The notes: generated from the letters alone by a model not told the origin. Numbered from the stretch's first letter, positions 1 to 7,596 are shown. The stretch: DNA of 25,259 nucleotides from Candidatus Rubrivivax defluviihabitans (GCA_016709385.1 JADJMW010000003.1:1-25259); one strand, 5' to 3'. Program-made: numbers and translations.

Positions 1-543
1 TTTCGGTGGGACTCTACGCGCTGGTCCATGACGGCCTGGCCCTTGCGTCGTGGCCTGTGGCCTCGGTATGGACGTGGCTTGCCGCGCTGCTGGCCTACGA
101 CTTCCTGTATTACTGGAACCACCGGCTGGGTCATCGCGTGGCAGTCTTGTGGGCAGCCCATGTCGTACATCACCAGAGCGAGGACTACAACCTCAGTACC
201 GCGCTTCGGCAGCCCAGCAGCTACTTTCTGTTCAGCTGGATCTTCTACCTGCCGATGGCGCTGGCCGGCGTGCCGCCGCTGGTCTTCGCCACCGTGGCGC
301 TGATCGACCTGCTCTACCAGTTCTGGGTGCACACGCAGCAGGTGGGCCGCCTCGGCTGGTTCGACCGCTGGTTCTGCAGTCCGAGCAACCACCGCGTGCA
401 CCATGCCGTGAACGACAAATATCTCGACAAGAACTACGGCGGCATCCTCATCGTCTGGGACCGCCTGTTCGGCAGCTTCATCGAGGAAGACGACCGCAGC
501 CGCGCCGCGAGCATGGCAAGGAACCCAGGCTGGCCACCCCGCG
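1..543 (+). CDS. Sterol desaturase / fatty acid hydroxylase family protein, 5' cut by window edge, 3' truncated
   Basis: This is an integral membrane di-iron hydroxylase of the sterol desaturase superfamily, which hydroxylates or desaturates lipid substrates at the membrane. The three histidine clusters are visible in order: HRLGH (about residue 40 from position 6), HVVHH (about 52) and NHRVHH (about 128). Hydrophobic helices lie around residues 75-105. The frame is open at the left edge, so the N-terminus lies outside the window; the GTG at 6 is only an internal candidate. After the GSFIEEDD motif near position 495 the family would normally continue for about 100 residues. Here the frame instead runs straight into the start of an ABC ATPase at 544, so the C-terminal part is missing. 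The substrate cannot be told from the sequence. Confidence 0.85.
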
Positions 544-1354
544 ATGACGACGCCGGCGCTCCAGCTCCACGACGTGGCCTGCACCTTCGTCAGCAAGGAC
601 GACCCCGGCCAACGCTATACCGCCGTGCAGGGCGTGACGCTGACCGTGGGCGCGGGCGAGTCCGTCCCGTCGTCGGACCCACCGGCTGCGGCAAGAGCAC
701 GCCGCTCAACGTGGCCGCGGGCTGCTGCAACCCAGCACCGGCCGCGTGCAGGTCTGCGACCAGCCGCTGCCGGCATCAATACCCCGCGCCGGCTACATGT
801 TCCAGGCCGAGAGCGCCTGATGCCCTGGGCGCACCGCGCTGGCCAATGTGATGGCCGGGCTGGAATTCCGCGGCAGCCCGGCCGAGCGCGTGCGCTGGCC
901 GACGAATGGCTGCGCCGCGTCGGCCTGGGCGGTTTCGGCGACCGCTATCCGCACCAGCTCTCGGGCGGCATGAGGAAGCGGACGAGCCTGGCGCAGACGC
1001 TGGCGCTCGACCCCGACATCATCCTCATGGACGAGCCCTTCGGCGCTGGACATCCAGACCCGGCAGCTGATGGAAAACGAAGTGCTCGACCTCTGGGCGA
1101 AGAAGCGCAAGGCCGTGCTTTCTTCATCACCCACGACCTGGACGAGGCCATCGCCATGAGCGACCGCGTGGTGATCAGCAGGCGCCGGGACGGCGGCGCG
1201 GCTGATCGGCGAATTCACGATCGATATCGCGCGTCCGCGTGACGTGGCCGAGGTGAAGATGACGCCGCGCTTCGTGGAACTGCACGCCGCCATCTGGGCG
1301 CAGCTGCGCGAAGAGGTGCTCAAGGGCTATGCCCAGCAGCTGAAAACAGCATAG
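544..1354 (+). CDS. ABC transporter ATP-binding protein, NitT/TauT type, frameshifted
   Basis: This is the nucleotide-binding subunit of an importer of the nitrate/sulfonate/taurine class. It starts at ATG 544 (MTTPALQLHDVACTF). The Walker A motif GPTGCGKST lies near 675-705 but in another frame. The signature LSGGM lies near 958-975, the Walker B ILMDEPFGA near 1021-1045, and the switch FITHDLDEAIAMSDRVV near 1120-1170. Joining the frames gives a protein of usual length (about 265 aa) ending at TAG 1352-1354, two bases before the permease ATG. At least five one-base shifts are needed (about 660, 720-780, 820, 1045, 1110 and 1185), scattered through conserved motifs. I infer sequence error rather than decay. 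The substrate-binding protein is not in the window, so the substrate is unknown. Confidence 0.85.
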
Positions 1355-1356
1355 CA

Positions 1357-2237
1357 ATGACAGCCCCACGCTCACTTCGTTCGCTGCCACCGCGGGGGCG
1401 CCCGCCCTGGGGCCGGGCAATAAATCGCCCAGGAAACTGTGGCCCCTGGCAGGCCGGGCTGCTGGTGGCGATCTTCGGCTTCTGGCACCTGATGGCGACG
1501 CCGGGCCTGCTGCCGAACTTCATGTTCGACAACGACCGCCAGGCCAGCTTCTTCTTCGGCGAGCCGGTCAAGATCATGGCCCGCATCTGGGCCTGGTTCG
1601 TGACCGACGCCGACATCTATCGCCACCTGCTGGTGACGCTGACCGAAACCCTGCTCGCCTTCGGCATCGGCTCGGCGCTGGGCCTGGGCGCCGGGCTGTG
1701 GCTGGCGCGCTGAGCCCGGTGGCCAAAGGCGGCATCCTGGGGAGCCCTATATCAGGCCGCCAATTCGATGCGCGCATCATCCTGGCGCCCATCTTCTCGG
1801 TCTGTCCGGGCTCGGCATCGCCAGCAAGGTGGCTTTAGAGGGGTGACGCTGGTGTTCTTCATCGTCTTCTTCAACGTCTACCAGGGCGTGAAGGAGGTCA
1901 GCCCGGTGGTGCTGGCCAATGCGCGCATGCTAAGCGCGGGGCCGAAGCAGCTGCTGCGCCACGTCTACCCGCCCAGCGCCACGAGCTGGGTCTTTTCCAG
2001 CCTGCACCACCAGCGTCGGCCTGGCCCTTCGTGGGCGCGGTGGTGGGGAATACCTCGGCTCGTCGCAAGGCGGGTTACCTCATCCTGCAGGCCGAGGGCA
2101 CTTTCGACATCAATACCGTGATGGCCGGCATTCTGGTGCTGACGGCGTTTGCCCTGGTGCTCGATGCGGCCGTGGGCAAGGTGGAGAAGCGGCTGATGAA
2201 GTGGCAGCCGAAGGCGGGCGAGACCGAGAAGCTCTGA
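1357..2237 (+). CDS. ABC transporter permease, NitT/TauT (SsuC-like) type, frameshifted
   Basis: This is the membrane subunit paired with the ATPase just upstream (two-base gap). Recognisable pieces are an N-terminal membrane helix (GLLVAIFGFWHL), a middle piece VTLVFFIVFFNVYQGVKEV with the EAA-type loop (ANARMLSAGPKQLLRHVYPPSA, cytoplasmic contact to the ATPase), and a last helix (GILVLTAFALVLDAAV). It ends at TGA 2235-2237. Shifts near 1710, 1850 and 2010-2040 split it. The first 20 or so codons after ATG 1357 are low-complexity and coincide with an intergenic-type repeat, so the true start may lie near 1420, where AATAAATCGC stands in the place where I would expect an ATG. Length after joining is about 290 aa, slightly above the usual 250-270. 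Confidence 0.8.
1361..1415 (+). repeat. Short GC-rich intergenic-type repeat inside the permease 5' end
   Basis: The stretch contains CACTTCGTTCGCTGCC followed by a G-run and C-run (CCGCGGGGGCGCCCGCC). From memory, very similar sequence (a Comamonadaceae small interspersed repeat) sits between genes in many genomes of this group. Here it lies between the ATPase stop and the conserved part of the permease and is read through in frame. Only one copy is in the window, so the assignment rests on recall. Confidence 0.4.
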
Positions 2238-2291
2238 CCCCTGGCCGGGTGTTCCGCGACAGCAGGCGGGTGCGGGCCGAGGGCGCGGCGC

Positions 2292-3491
2292 TCAGTCCTC
2301 GCGTGGCCGTGAGCCGAGGGTCGCCACCAGCGGCTTGTCGCCGTAGTCCGCCTTCTCGTGCTTCTTCGCTTCGCCCCAGAAAGTCTGGTCCTCGTTGCCG
2401 TACCAGTGTTTCTTCACCGGACCGAACATGCGGAAATACCAGTTCGGGTTGATCTGCCCCACGGCTTGCTTCTCACGACCCTCGGTCTGGCCGACGTCGT
2501 TTTCCAGCGTGACGCGATCCTGACCGCTGACCGCGAGGACGGGTGCGAAATGCCCCATGCCGTCGCGGCCGCCCTGGCCGCCGCGGATGATGCCGAAGCC
2601 CTGGCCCACCTCGGGCAGGGCACTCTCGTCGATGCCGTACTGCGCGCTGATCTGCTTGCGCATCGACTCCTTCATCGTGTTGTAGCGGTCACGGGCTTCA
2701 CCGTTGCCCTCGGACCCGGTGGCGATACGTCTGGCTTCGATCATCGCCACGTCGAGTTGCTCGCCGGTGACGACCGACTTCCGGGCGTGATCGAGCGTGC
2801 CTTCCAGCTTCAGCACGATATCGCGCCGCCGCTCCAGCAGGTTGGCGTTGCCGGGCATGGACCGCAGCACACCGAGGAAGTTGTGCATGTTGTAGCTGCA
2901 GGCGTTGAAGGTATGACTGCCCTTGCCGATGCGCGCCAGGTCCTGGTTGGCCGTGGCGGCCTGGTGCAGCGTCAGGGCAGGTGCGTTCTTCACGCCCGGC
3001 GCGCTGCCGATCAGCGTGCCGCCACCTTGCGCGATCGAGAATGCCGATCCCGTGGCCGTCAGCGCCTGCTGGCTGCCCTGGATGATGTCGGCCGTGGCGT
3101 AGAAATCCTGATAGTCGGGGCTGTTCTTGGGCGCGCCGTTGATGTGCTTGACCGCCATCTTGCCGTCGTCGGCCACCCGCAATGCGGCGCCCAGGCCCTG
3201 CCAGTAGTTCGGCTTCTGCTGGCCGGCCTCGACCACGGTGTAGCGCTGCGCCACGCGCGCAGGCGCGCTCGTGGCCATCTGTCGGCGCTGGGCAAGCGCC
3301 CTTGGACCGGCCTGAAGGCTGGACACCACGGCCCCCTGCGCCAGGCTACGCGGGCTGCGCGCCAGCCGCTCGGCCAGACCCGACCGGGGCGGCATCGCCG
3401 CGGCCCGCTCCGCGCACGCTGCGGCAGGGGCCAGCGCCGGCGCGGGCTGCGTGCCGACGCGCACTTCAGCTGCCACACCCTGGCGCCGCAT
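2292..3491 (-). CDS. Putative effector-like protein with papain-like cysteine hydrolase features (eCIS/DUF4157-associated type)
   Basis: The gene is intact and encodes 399 aa. Residues 1-85 are Pro/Ala/Arg-rich with two related repeats (SPRSLAQ and GPRALAQRRQ), a pattern I associate with proteins encoded beside DUF4157 and extracellular contractile injection systems (eCIS). Residues 86-399 form a globular domain. Candidate catalytic residues are Cys198 (FNACSYN) and His314 (GMGHFAPVLA) followed by VTLEND (330-332), an order that fits a Cys-His-Asn/Asp hydrolase. The segments KMAVKH, DFYAT and the aromatic C-terminal stretch (NWYFRMFG, DQTFWGE) also resemble that group. No signal peptide or membrane helix is seen. 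It lies 7 bp after the small ORF that follows the HEPN gene, on the same strand. No eCIS structural gene is in the window. Function is inferred from motif memory only. Confidence 0.5.
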   Translation of the reverse strand: MRRQGVAAEVRVGTQPAPALAPAAACAERAAAMPPRSGLAERLARSPRSLAQGAVVSSLQAGPRALAQRRQMATSAPARVAQRYTVVEAGQQKPNYWQGLGAALRVADDGKMAVKHINGAPKNSPDYQDFYATADIIQGSQQALTATGSAFSIAQGGGTLIGSAPGVKNAPALTLHQAATANQDLARIGKGSHTFNACSYNMHNFLGVLRSMPGNANLLERRRDIVLKLEGTLDHARKSVVTGEQLDVAMIEARRIATGSEGNGEARDRYNTMKESMRKQISAQYGIDESALPEVGQGFGIIRGGQGGRDGMGHFAPVLAVSGQDRVTLENDVGQTEGREKQAVGQINPNWYFRMFGPVKKHWYGNEDQTFWGEAKKHEKADYGDKPLVATLGSRPRED

Positions 3492-3498
3492 GGCCGGG

Positions 3499-3753
3499 CT
3501 ACCGTCGCGCGCTGCGCGCGGGCAGCGATGGAGCTTGGGGGTCGATCACAGCCAGGACTTTCGGGGTGCCGCGGACGCGCGCATTGTCGCTTCGCTGGGG
3601 CCAAAGGGCCAGAAGAAGGCGAGTCGTCGGCCCGCTCTGGTCCACGTTCCCCTGCGCAATCGCCTCGGGGCGCGACAGAATGTCGGAATCGGCGAGGCTC
3701 TCGTCCTCGGGCCAGAAGATCCAGAGCTTCTGCACGAGGGGCGCGGAAGTCAT
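3499..3753 (-). CDS. Small ORF translationally coupled to the HEPN gene; possible hsdM deletion scar
   Basis: The ORF encodes 84 aa. The start ATG (3753) overlaps the TGA of the HEPN gene (ATGA), so translation is probably coupled. It begins MTSAPLVQKLW, which matches the start of the hsdM stub at 6229 (MNTSTLVQKLW); 13 bases (TCCAGAGCTTCTG on the plus strand) are identical at the two places. The next segment, PEDESLADSDILSRPEAIAQ, recalls the acidic C-terminal tail of HsdM proteins, so this may be the two ends of an hsdM gene joined by an internal deletion. The last 45 residues are basic and unrecognised. It could equally be an unrelated small protein of the HEPN operon. Confidence 0.45.
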   Translation of the reverse strand: MTSAPLVQKLWIFWPEDESLADSDILSRPEAIAQGNVDQSGPTTRLLLALWPQRSDNARVRGTPKVLAVIDPQAPSLPARSARR

Positions 3754-4178
3754 TGCTTTGCGATCGGTGGCAGTACCTCCACCTTGGCGGCCACGATGCG
3801 GCAGGCGGTGATCAGATCGGTGACGATACGTTCGTCGATATTGAGATCGCCCTCGTACTCGCCGAGGTTGCGCAGATCGTGGCACTTGGCGAGCACACGC
3901 CAGACCTCGGGGCCCAGTCCCAGCGTGTGCGGCAGCAGCTGGAAGACGATGTAGCGGTTGGTGGAGCGGTAACCGTGCCAGCGCAGCGCGGCGAAGCACA
4001 AGGCATGCGCCGAGTTGTAGCCGAGGTCGAAGCGGCTTTCGAGTGAGAGGGTGGCGGTGCCGGCATCCTTCAGCCGCGCCAGCCCCGAGCGCTTGAGGCC
4101 AGCAAACTCCATGGCGTCGGGTGGCTCGGCCTTCAGCGGCCTGCCGTGCCCGCAGAGGTTTTCAAAGGCCGAGGGCAT
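3750..4178 (-). CDS. HEPN-domain protein, partner of the adjacent nucleotidyltransferase
   Basis: This is a 142-aa all-alpha protein. The motif CHDLRNLGEYEGDLNI (residues 99-114) carries the polar core of a HEPN fold, with Arg103 and Tyr108-Glu109 where catalytic HEPN RNases have R-x(4-6)-H. The canonical His is absent, so ribonuclease activity is doubtful or this is the variant subgroup. The start at 4178 overlaps the end of the nucleotidyltransferase gene by 17 bp; a second ATG at 4112 (MEFAGLKRSG) is also possible. In known MNT-HEPN pairs, the nucleotidyltransferase neutralises the HEPN toxin by adding AMP to a tyrosine near the motif. Gene order (MNT first, HEPN second) and the overlap fit such a pair. 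Confidence 0.75.
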   Translation of the reverse strand: MPSAFENLCGHGRPLKAEPPDAMEFAGLKRSGLARLKDAGTATLSLESRFDLGYNSAHALCFAALRWHGYRSTNRYIVFQLLPHTLGLGPEVWRVLAKCHDLRNLGEYEGDLNIDERIVTDLITACRIVAAKVEVLPPIAKQ

Positions 4179-4788
4179 CTTCCCCTCCGATCAGCCACAG
4201 CTTCGGTTGCGCCAGCACTCGCGTCGCGAACGCCTCCTTGCGCTCGACGCGCCTGGCCAGTTCCTGCGTCGTGTAGATCGTCGGGTTGACGATGCGACGG
4301 AGGCGGTGGCTCACGGCTTCCAGTTGCGCGTACGCATCGGAGTAGGCCAGGTCGTCGCTGATCAACATCAGGTCGATGTCGCTCGACGCCGTGTCTTCGC
4401 GCTTGGCAATCGACCCGTACACGAAGGCGGCGCGGATGCGCGCGGCCAGCGGCGCCAACGCGTCGCGCAAGGGTCCGGCCAATCCCACCGTCTTTTGCAC
4501 GATGCCGCACAACTCGGCATAGATCGGGGCCTCGGGGTTGGCCTGGTAGTGCTTCTGGTTGCCCACCGCGCGCACCGTTACCAGCCCGCTCTGCGCCAGG
4601 CGCACAAGCTCACGCTGAACGGCGCCCGAGCCAGCACCCGCCAGGCCGATCAACTCGGTGGCGTAGAAGCTGCGGTCGGGCTGGCCGAACAGCCACGCCA
4701 GCACGCGCTGCTGCGTGCCGGAGAACAGCGCGTCCGCGAGGCTCGCCGCGTACGCCTTCGGTCGAGGCGCCGCTGCATTTTTGGTCAT
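4162..4788 (-). CDS. wHTH-nucleotidyltransferase (MNT-type antitoxin)
   Basis: The protein joins an N-terminal winged helix (about residues 18-85 of this form, including SFYATELIGLAGAGSGAVQRELVRLAQSG) to a minimal nucleotidyltransferase domain with the motif GSIAKREDTASSDIDLM, that is GS followed by the metal-binding D-x-D. The family transfers nucleotides, and in MNT-HEPN modules it modifies the toxin. I chose ATG 4788 (MTKNAAAP): the longer frame from 4824 would place two near-identical 18-bp palindromes inside the coding region, while from 4788 they lie directly in front. The wHTH is a natural candidate to bind them for autoregulation. The 4824 start (12 more residues) cannot be excluded, and no strong ribosome binding site decides between them. 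Confidence 0.8.
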   Translation of the reverse strand: MTKNAAAPRPKAYAASLADALFSGTQQRVLAWLFGQPDRSFYATELIGLAGAGSGAVQRELVRLAQSGLVTVRAVGNQKHYQANPEAPIYAELCGIVQKTVGLAGPLRDALAPLAARIRAAFVYGSIAKREDTASSDIDLMLISDDLAYSDAYAQLEAVSHRLRRIVNPTIYTTQELARRVERKEAFATRVLAQPKLWLIGGEDALGL

Positions 4789-4824
4789 ACCCATAATGGG
4801 CATGAGCATACCCCAATTGGGCAT
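4786..4824 (-). promoter_or_regulatory. Two tandem palindromic operators before the MNT-HEPN genes
   Basis: Plus-strand copies are CATACCCATAATGGGCAT (4786-4803) and CATACCCCAATTGGGCAT (4807-4824). They share the outer CATACCC...GGGCAT and differ only in the centre. Their starts are exactly 21 bp apart, two helical turns, so two dimers would bind on the same DNA face. The first copy overlaps the chosen start codon. I infer autoregulation by the wHTH domain of the nucleotidyltransferase. Confidence 0.65.
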
Positions 4825-4872
4825 TCGAGCGCCGATCGTCTCTGCCCGCCAGCCCTTGAGCTGGAGGGGATC

Positions 4873-6048
4873 TCATGGGGTCTTGAACACGACCGTCACG
4901 ACGGTCTGCCGCAGCGGCCCAGCGATACCGGGTTCCCCTGCCATGGCCGCTCTTCTCCAGCCAACCGGCTTCCACGAACTGCTTTGGCCGAACGCCGATC
5001 TCGCGCGGATGTTCAGCCCGGTAGGGCTGAATGTCGGCATTGCCGATCTCGTCGAAGCGGTGCGCAAGCATCAGGATCACCCGGCCCAGTTCGTCCAGAC
5101 CGCGGTAAGCGTCGCCGAAGATCGCGCGCAACTCCTGCTCCACGTCACTAGGAATCATGCTGGCCAGCGGCAACCACACCCGCGTCATCTCGAGCGCCGG
5201 GTTCTCGGCCAGCCCTTCCACCAGGCGCGGGTACACACGGTAGTAGAAGTTGAACAGGTTCGGTTCCCACTTGCCGTCCACGGTGATGCGGTGGCTCCAG
5301 CGCTGCTCCGGGTCGGCCGAGAGCTGTTCCTGATAGTCGAGGTGGTAGTGCGGCAACGCATCGAGCAAGCTGCTCGCTGCCGAACATCAGCAGCCCGGCC
5401 TGCGTAAGCCCCGCACGCCCACCCACGCGCTCGCGGCGCCATCCTCCCAGCCGCTCCATCAGCGCGGTCCTCCAGCGCAAGAAACGGGTGGTCCGGCTCG
5501 TGCGAGGCGAAGCGGTTGCGATATGCCCTGAGCGACTCGGCATCCAGGTCTTCCAGACCGAAGCCTTCCAGCACCATGCCGTCCTGCGGCTCGTCGCTGG
5601 CGTCGCGCAGCATCTGCCGCACCTCGGCCTCGGTGCAGTGGTAATCGCCCTCGAAGTTGCGCTTGTAAGTGCCGGTCAGCGGATTGCCGTTGGACGAAGA
5701 CCGGCCGCTGCGCGCGCGCTGCCCGGCGCACCCGGATCAGCAGCAGCTCGCGGCCATCGATCGGCACCAGTTGCACGTCGCCCTCGGTGCAGATGGCCGG
5801 GCTGAACTTGTGGGTTGTTGTGGCCGTCCCAGAAGGCCTTGATCAGCTTGGCGGGCGAACGCACGCCGACGATCTCGTATCCCTCACCCTTCTCGGCGAC
5901 GCCCAGCACCACCGTGCCGCCCTCGGTGTTGGCGAACGCGGAGATCGTCTCCCAAAGCGACTTGGGAAGCCCCCCCTTCGGCCAGCTTGAATTCAACGTC
6001 CTGGTCTTCGCCGAGGTCGAGGCGCTGAAGGAGATTCTCGGAATTCAT
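4873..6048 (-). pseudogene. AlbA_2 (Schlafen-like) ATP-binding protein, GHKL domain deleted and frameshifted
   Basis: The gene begins at ATG 6048 (MNSENLLQRLDLGEDQDVEFK). The AlbA_2 core follows (LPKSLWETISAFANTEGGTVVLGV, about 5985-5880), then a middle domain (ALPHYHLDYQEQLSADPEQRW, NLFNFYYRVYPRLVEG, about 5360-5215) and a C-terminal winged-helix tail ending GHGRGTRYRW near 4925. In this family a GHKL-type ATPase module of about 110-130 residues normally sits between YPRL and the tail. Here YPRLVEGLAENPALEM runs in frame straight into TRVWLPLASMIPSDVEQELR, so that module is gone. Frameshifts near 5980, 5800, 5680, 5480 and 5370 also break it. The stop is uncertain (about 4873). Such proteins often sit inside type I restriction operons. 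Confidence 0.7.
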
Positions 6049-6070
6049 AAACGTCGGCACGAATGTCGTA

Positions 6071-6229
6071 TCAGCGACACGAGAGTTCTCGAACTGGGTG
6101 GCGCTCGTCCGCCATCTTGAGGAACAGCAGGTAGGTGAGCTGCTCGACGTAGTCGCCATAGCTCATGCCGTCGTCGCGCAGCACGTTGCAGCAGTTCCAG
6201 AGCTTCTGGACCAGGGTGGAGGTGTTCAT
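6071..6229 (-). pseudogene. hsdM: hsdM 5' stub (type I restriction-modification methyltransferase)
   Basis: ATG 6229 opens a frame with the characteristic HsdM N-terminus: MNTSTLVQKLWNCCNVLRDD, then MSYGDYVEQLTYLLFLKMADER. After about 46 residues homology stops and TGA follows at 6071. A full HsdM is about 500 aa and carries the SAM and NPPF motifs, none of which is present. The start lies 11 bp after the PIN toxin stop. The stub abuts the AlbA_2 gene with no trace of the remaining methyltransferase, so a deletion (or assembly join) removed about 1.3 kb or more. Confidence 0.75.
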
Positions 6230-6240
6230 CGCCGGCGCGC

Positions 6241-6672
6241 TCACTCGGCAAGATACTGGCGGCAGAACGCGTCCACGCTCAGCACCGCGCACAGCCCTGG
6301 CGCGCCCGCGAGTGCGAGCAGGTCGCGGTCGCCCGACACCAGCGCCTGCGCCCGGCCGGCGATGGCCAGGTGGATGAACGGCAGGTCGAACGGGTCGCGG
6401 CAGGCCGGTGCCGGCGGCGGCGGGTCCGGCACCTGCACCACCTGCAGCCAGGGCACGACGTCGGCCAGCAGCTGCTCCTGCTCTTCGGCCGACAAGCGGA
6501 ACTTGGGATAGGCCAGCACCCGGACCAGCTCGCGCGCCGTGGCCGTGCTGGCCAGCGGCACGAAGCGCCCCGACTGCCAAGCGCCGCGCAGCCGCGCCGC
6601 CCAGCCGCCGCCGAACAGCAGCGCCGAAAGCACGACGTTGGTGTCCAGCACCACCCGTGGTGGCGCCTTCAT
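6241..6672 (-). CDS. PIN-domain toxin (PIN_3 / COG1569 family)
   Basis: The gene is intact and encodes 143 aa, the usual size for this family. PIN acidic residues are visible: Asp10 (VVLDTNVVLSALL), Glu48 (ARELVRVL), Asp93/Asp96 (CRDPFDLPFIHLA) and Asp115/Asp117 (SGDRDLLAL). These form the metal site of a single-strand ribonuclease. The ATG at 6672 overlaps the TGA of the preceding small ORF (ATGA), the standard arrangement of an antitoxin gene followed by its toxin. Confidence 0.85.
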   Translation of the reverse strand: MKAPPRVVLDTNVVLSALLFGGGWAARLRGAWQSGRFVPLASTATARELVRVLAYPKFRLSAEEQEQLLADVVPWLQVVQVPDPPPPAPACRDPFDLPFIHLAIAGRAQALVSGDRDLLALAGAPGLCAVLSVDAFCRQYLAE

Positions 6673-6845
6673 GCGCGGCGCGCGGGCTTCTTCGTTGGCG
6701 CGGCCGGCTTGGCACGGGCCTTGGGCGCCCGGTAAGCTGCCGGCGACTCGGCCGCCACCGGCGCCGTGCCGGCCGCGCGCGCCCAGCGTACCGCGTCGGC
6801 GACATCGTCCTCGCCCAGGCCGAGCGCCGCCAGCTTGGCGCGCAC
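6669..6845 (-). CDS. Small ORF overlapping the PIN toxin, probable antitoxin (start uncertain)
   Basis: The frame ends with TGA at 6669-6671, overlapping the PIN start. From GTG 6845 it encodes VRAKLAALGLGEDDVADAVRWARAAG followed by a Pro/Ala/Lys-rich tail (AYRAPKARAKPAAPTKKPARRA), about 58 aa. The helical segment followed by a basic disordered tail would suit an antitoxin that wraps a PIN protein. I do not recognise the family. The frame stays open upstream to near 6930 without a clear start, so the N-terminus may be longer or frameshifted. Confidence 0.45.
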   Translation of the reverse strand: MRAKLAALGLGEDDVADAVRWARAAGTAPVAAESPAAYRAPKARAKPAAPTKKPARRA

Positions 6846-7028
6846 GGCGTCGCCCGCTGGGTGCGCCCGGTGCTGGCGTCTGCCCGGCGGCCCTCGGCGT
6901 GAATCTCCCCGCCCCCAGCGCTGCCCGCGCCTGGGAGCGCGGGCTGGGGGTCTTGGGCGGCTGGCAATTTCCCGATGTAAGGATCCTCGGCAGCGCGCCG
7001 TTGCGCCGCCAGCCCCCGTCCGCCGCCG

Positions 7029-7109
7029 TCAGACGCCATGGGCAAAGGCCCGCGCCAGCACCGCCTGCGCGCGCGTCAGGTTCGCGCGGGCAGAAGTGGT
7101 CGAAGGAGA
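7029..7109 (-). pseudogene. hsdS 3' tail remnant
   Basis: The minus strand reads ARANLTRAQAVLARAFAHGV then TGA at 7029-7031. This parallels the end of the hsdS at 8807 (DANLKRAQSLRQAILAKAF). On the plus strand 7065-7086 and 8876-8897 agree at 20 of 22 bases (CTGCGCGCG, two differences, TCAGGTTCGCG). It looks like the last piece of a second HsdS specificity subunit, with the rest lost. The short stretch that follows, down to the small antitoxin-like ORF (6846-7028), holds nothing I recognise. Confidence 0.45.
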
Positions 7110-7590
7110 TCAGAAGGTCCACCTCTCCCTCCGCATGAGTCCCAGCAGACTGATGCACGGAATGCCCAGTTCGCGGCACACGTCCGGGATGAAGTGCGTC
7201 CGGCGCGGCCGGTTCTTCTCCGCCGCGGGCGTTTCCTGCGTCACCACGATGCCGTCGCGCATCTTCGCCAGCGCGATCACGTAGGCATCCGCTTCCTCGT
7301 GTTCAGCCTTGGGATCGCGCAGACCGGGAAAGCGCGCCTGGATGTCGAGCGCCTCGCGCAGCAGGTCCTTGGTCGGCACGAACAGGCCGGCGGTCGCCTT
7401 GGCCCACCCGATGAGTTCGGCCGTGCCGACCGCGTCGATCTCCTCGTGAACCAGCGCAGGCGCCATGGCACGCCCGCGCGCCACGAGATCGCCGACGCGG
7501 CCAAGCAGGCTGGGGAAGACATCGGTCGGGTAGTACCTTGCCTGCCAGTCCATGAAGGCGTTGGTGTCAACCGAGCAGACGATCTCGCCC
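7110..7590 (-). CDS. DUF4411 family PIN-like protein
   Basis: The frame from ATG 7553 (MDWQARYYPTDVFPSLLGRV) to TGA 7110 matches the DUF4411 pattern, with conserved VHEEI, EEADAYVIALAK and a C-terminal ELGIPCISLLGLM. The family's first catalytic Asp lies upstream: the same frame continues 5' as CSVDTNAF directly before MDW, as expected for the family start. No ATG, GTG or TTG is found there before the frame meets the end of the XRE-ImmA gene at 7597, so a one-base error or non-standard start is likely near 7580-7595. It follows the XRE-ImmA gene closely, a recurrent pair in which the metallopeptidase-HTH protein acts as the antitoxin. Confidence 0.75.
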
Positions 7591-7596
7591 GCACGG

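Noticed and set aside
6..851. Single open frame suggesting a hydroxylase-ABC ATPase fusion protein
   Set aside because: The ATPase has its own ATG at 544 in another frame and only the Walker A piece shares this frame, because of base errors.
4789..4824. Extra 12 N-terminal residues (MPNWGMLMPIMG) of the nucleotidyltransferase
   Set aside because: The repeated MP-G pattern is the translation of two DNA palindromes, which are better explained as operators.
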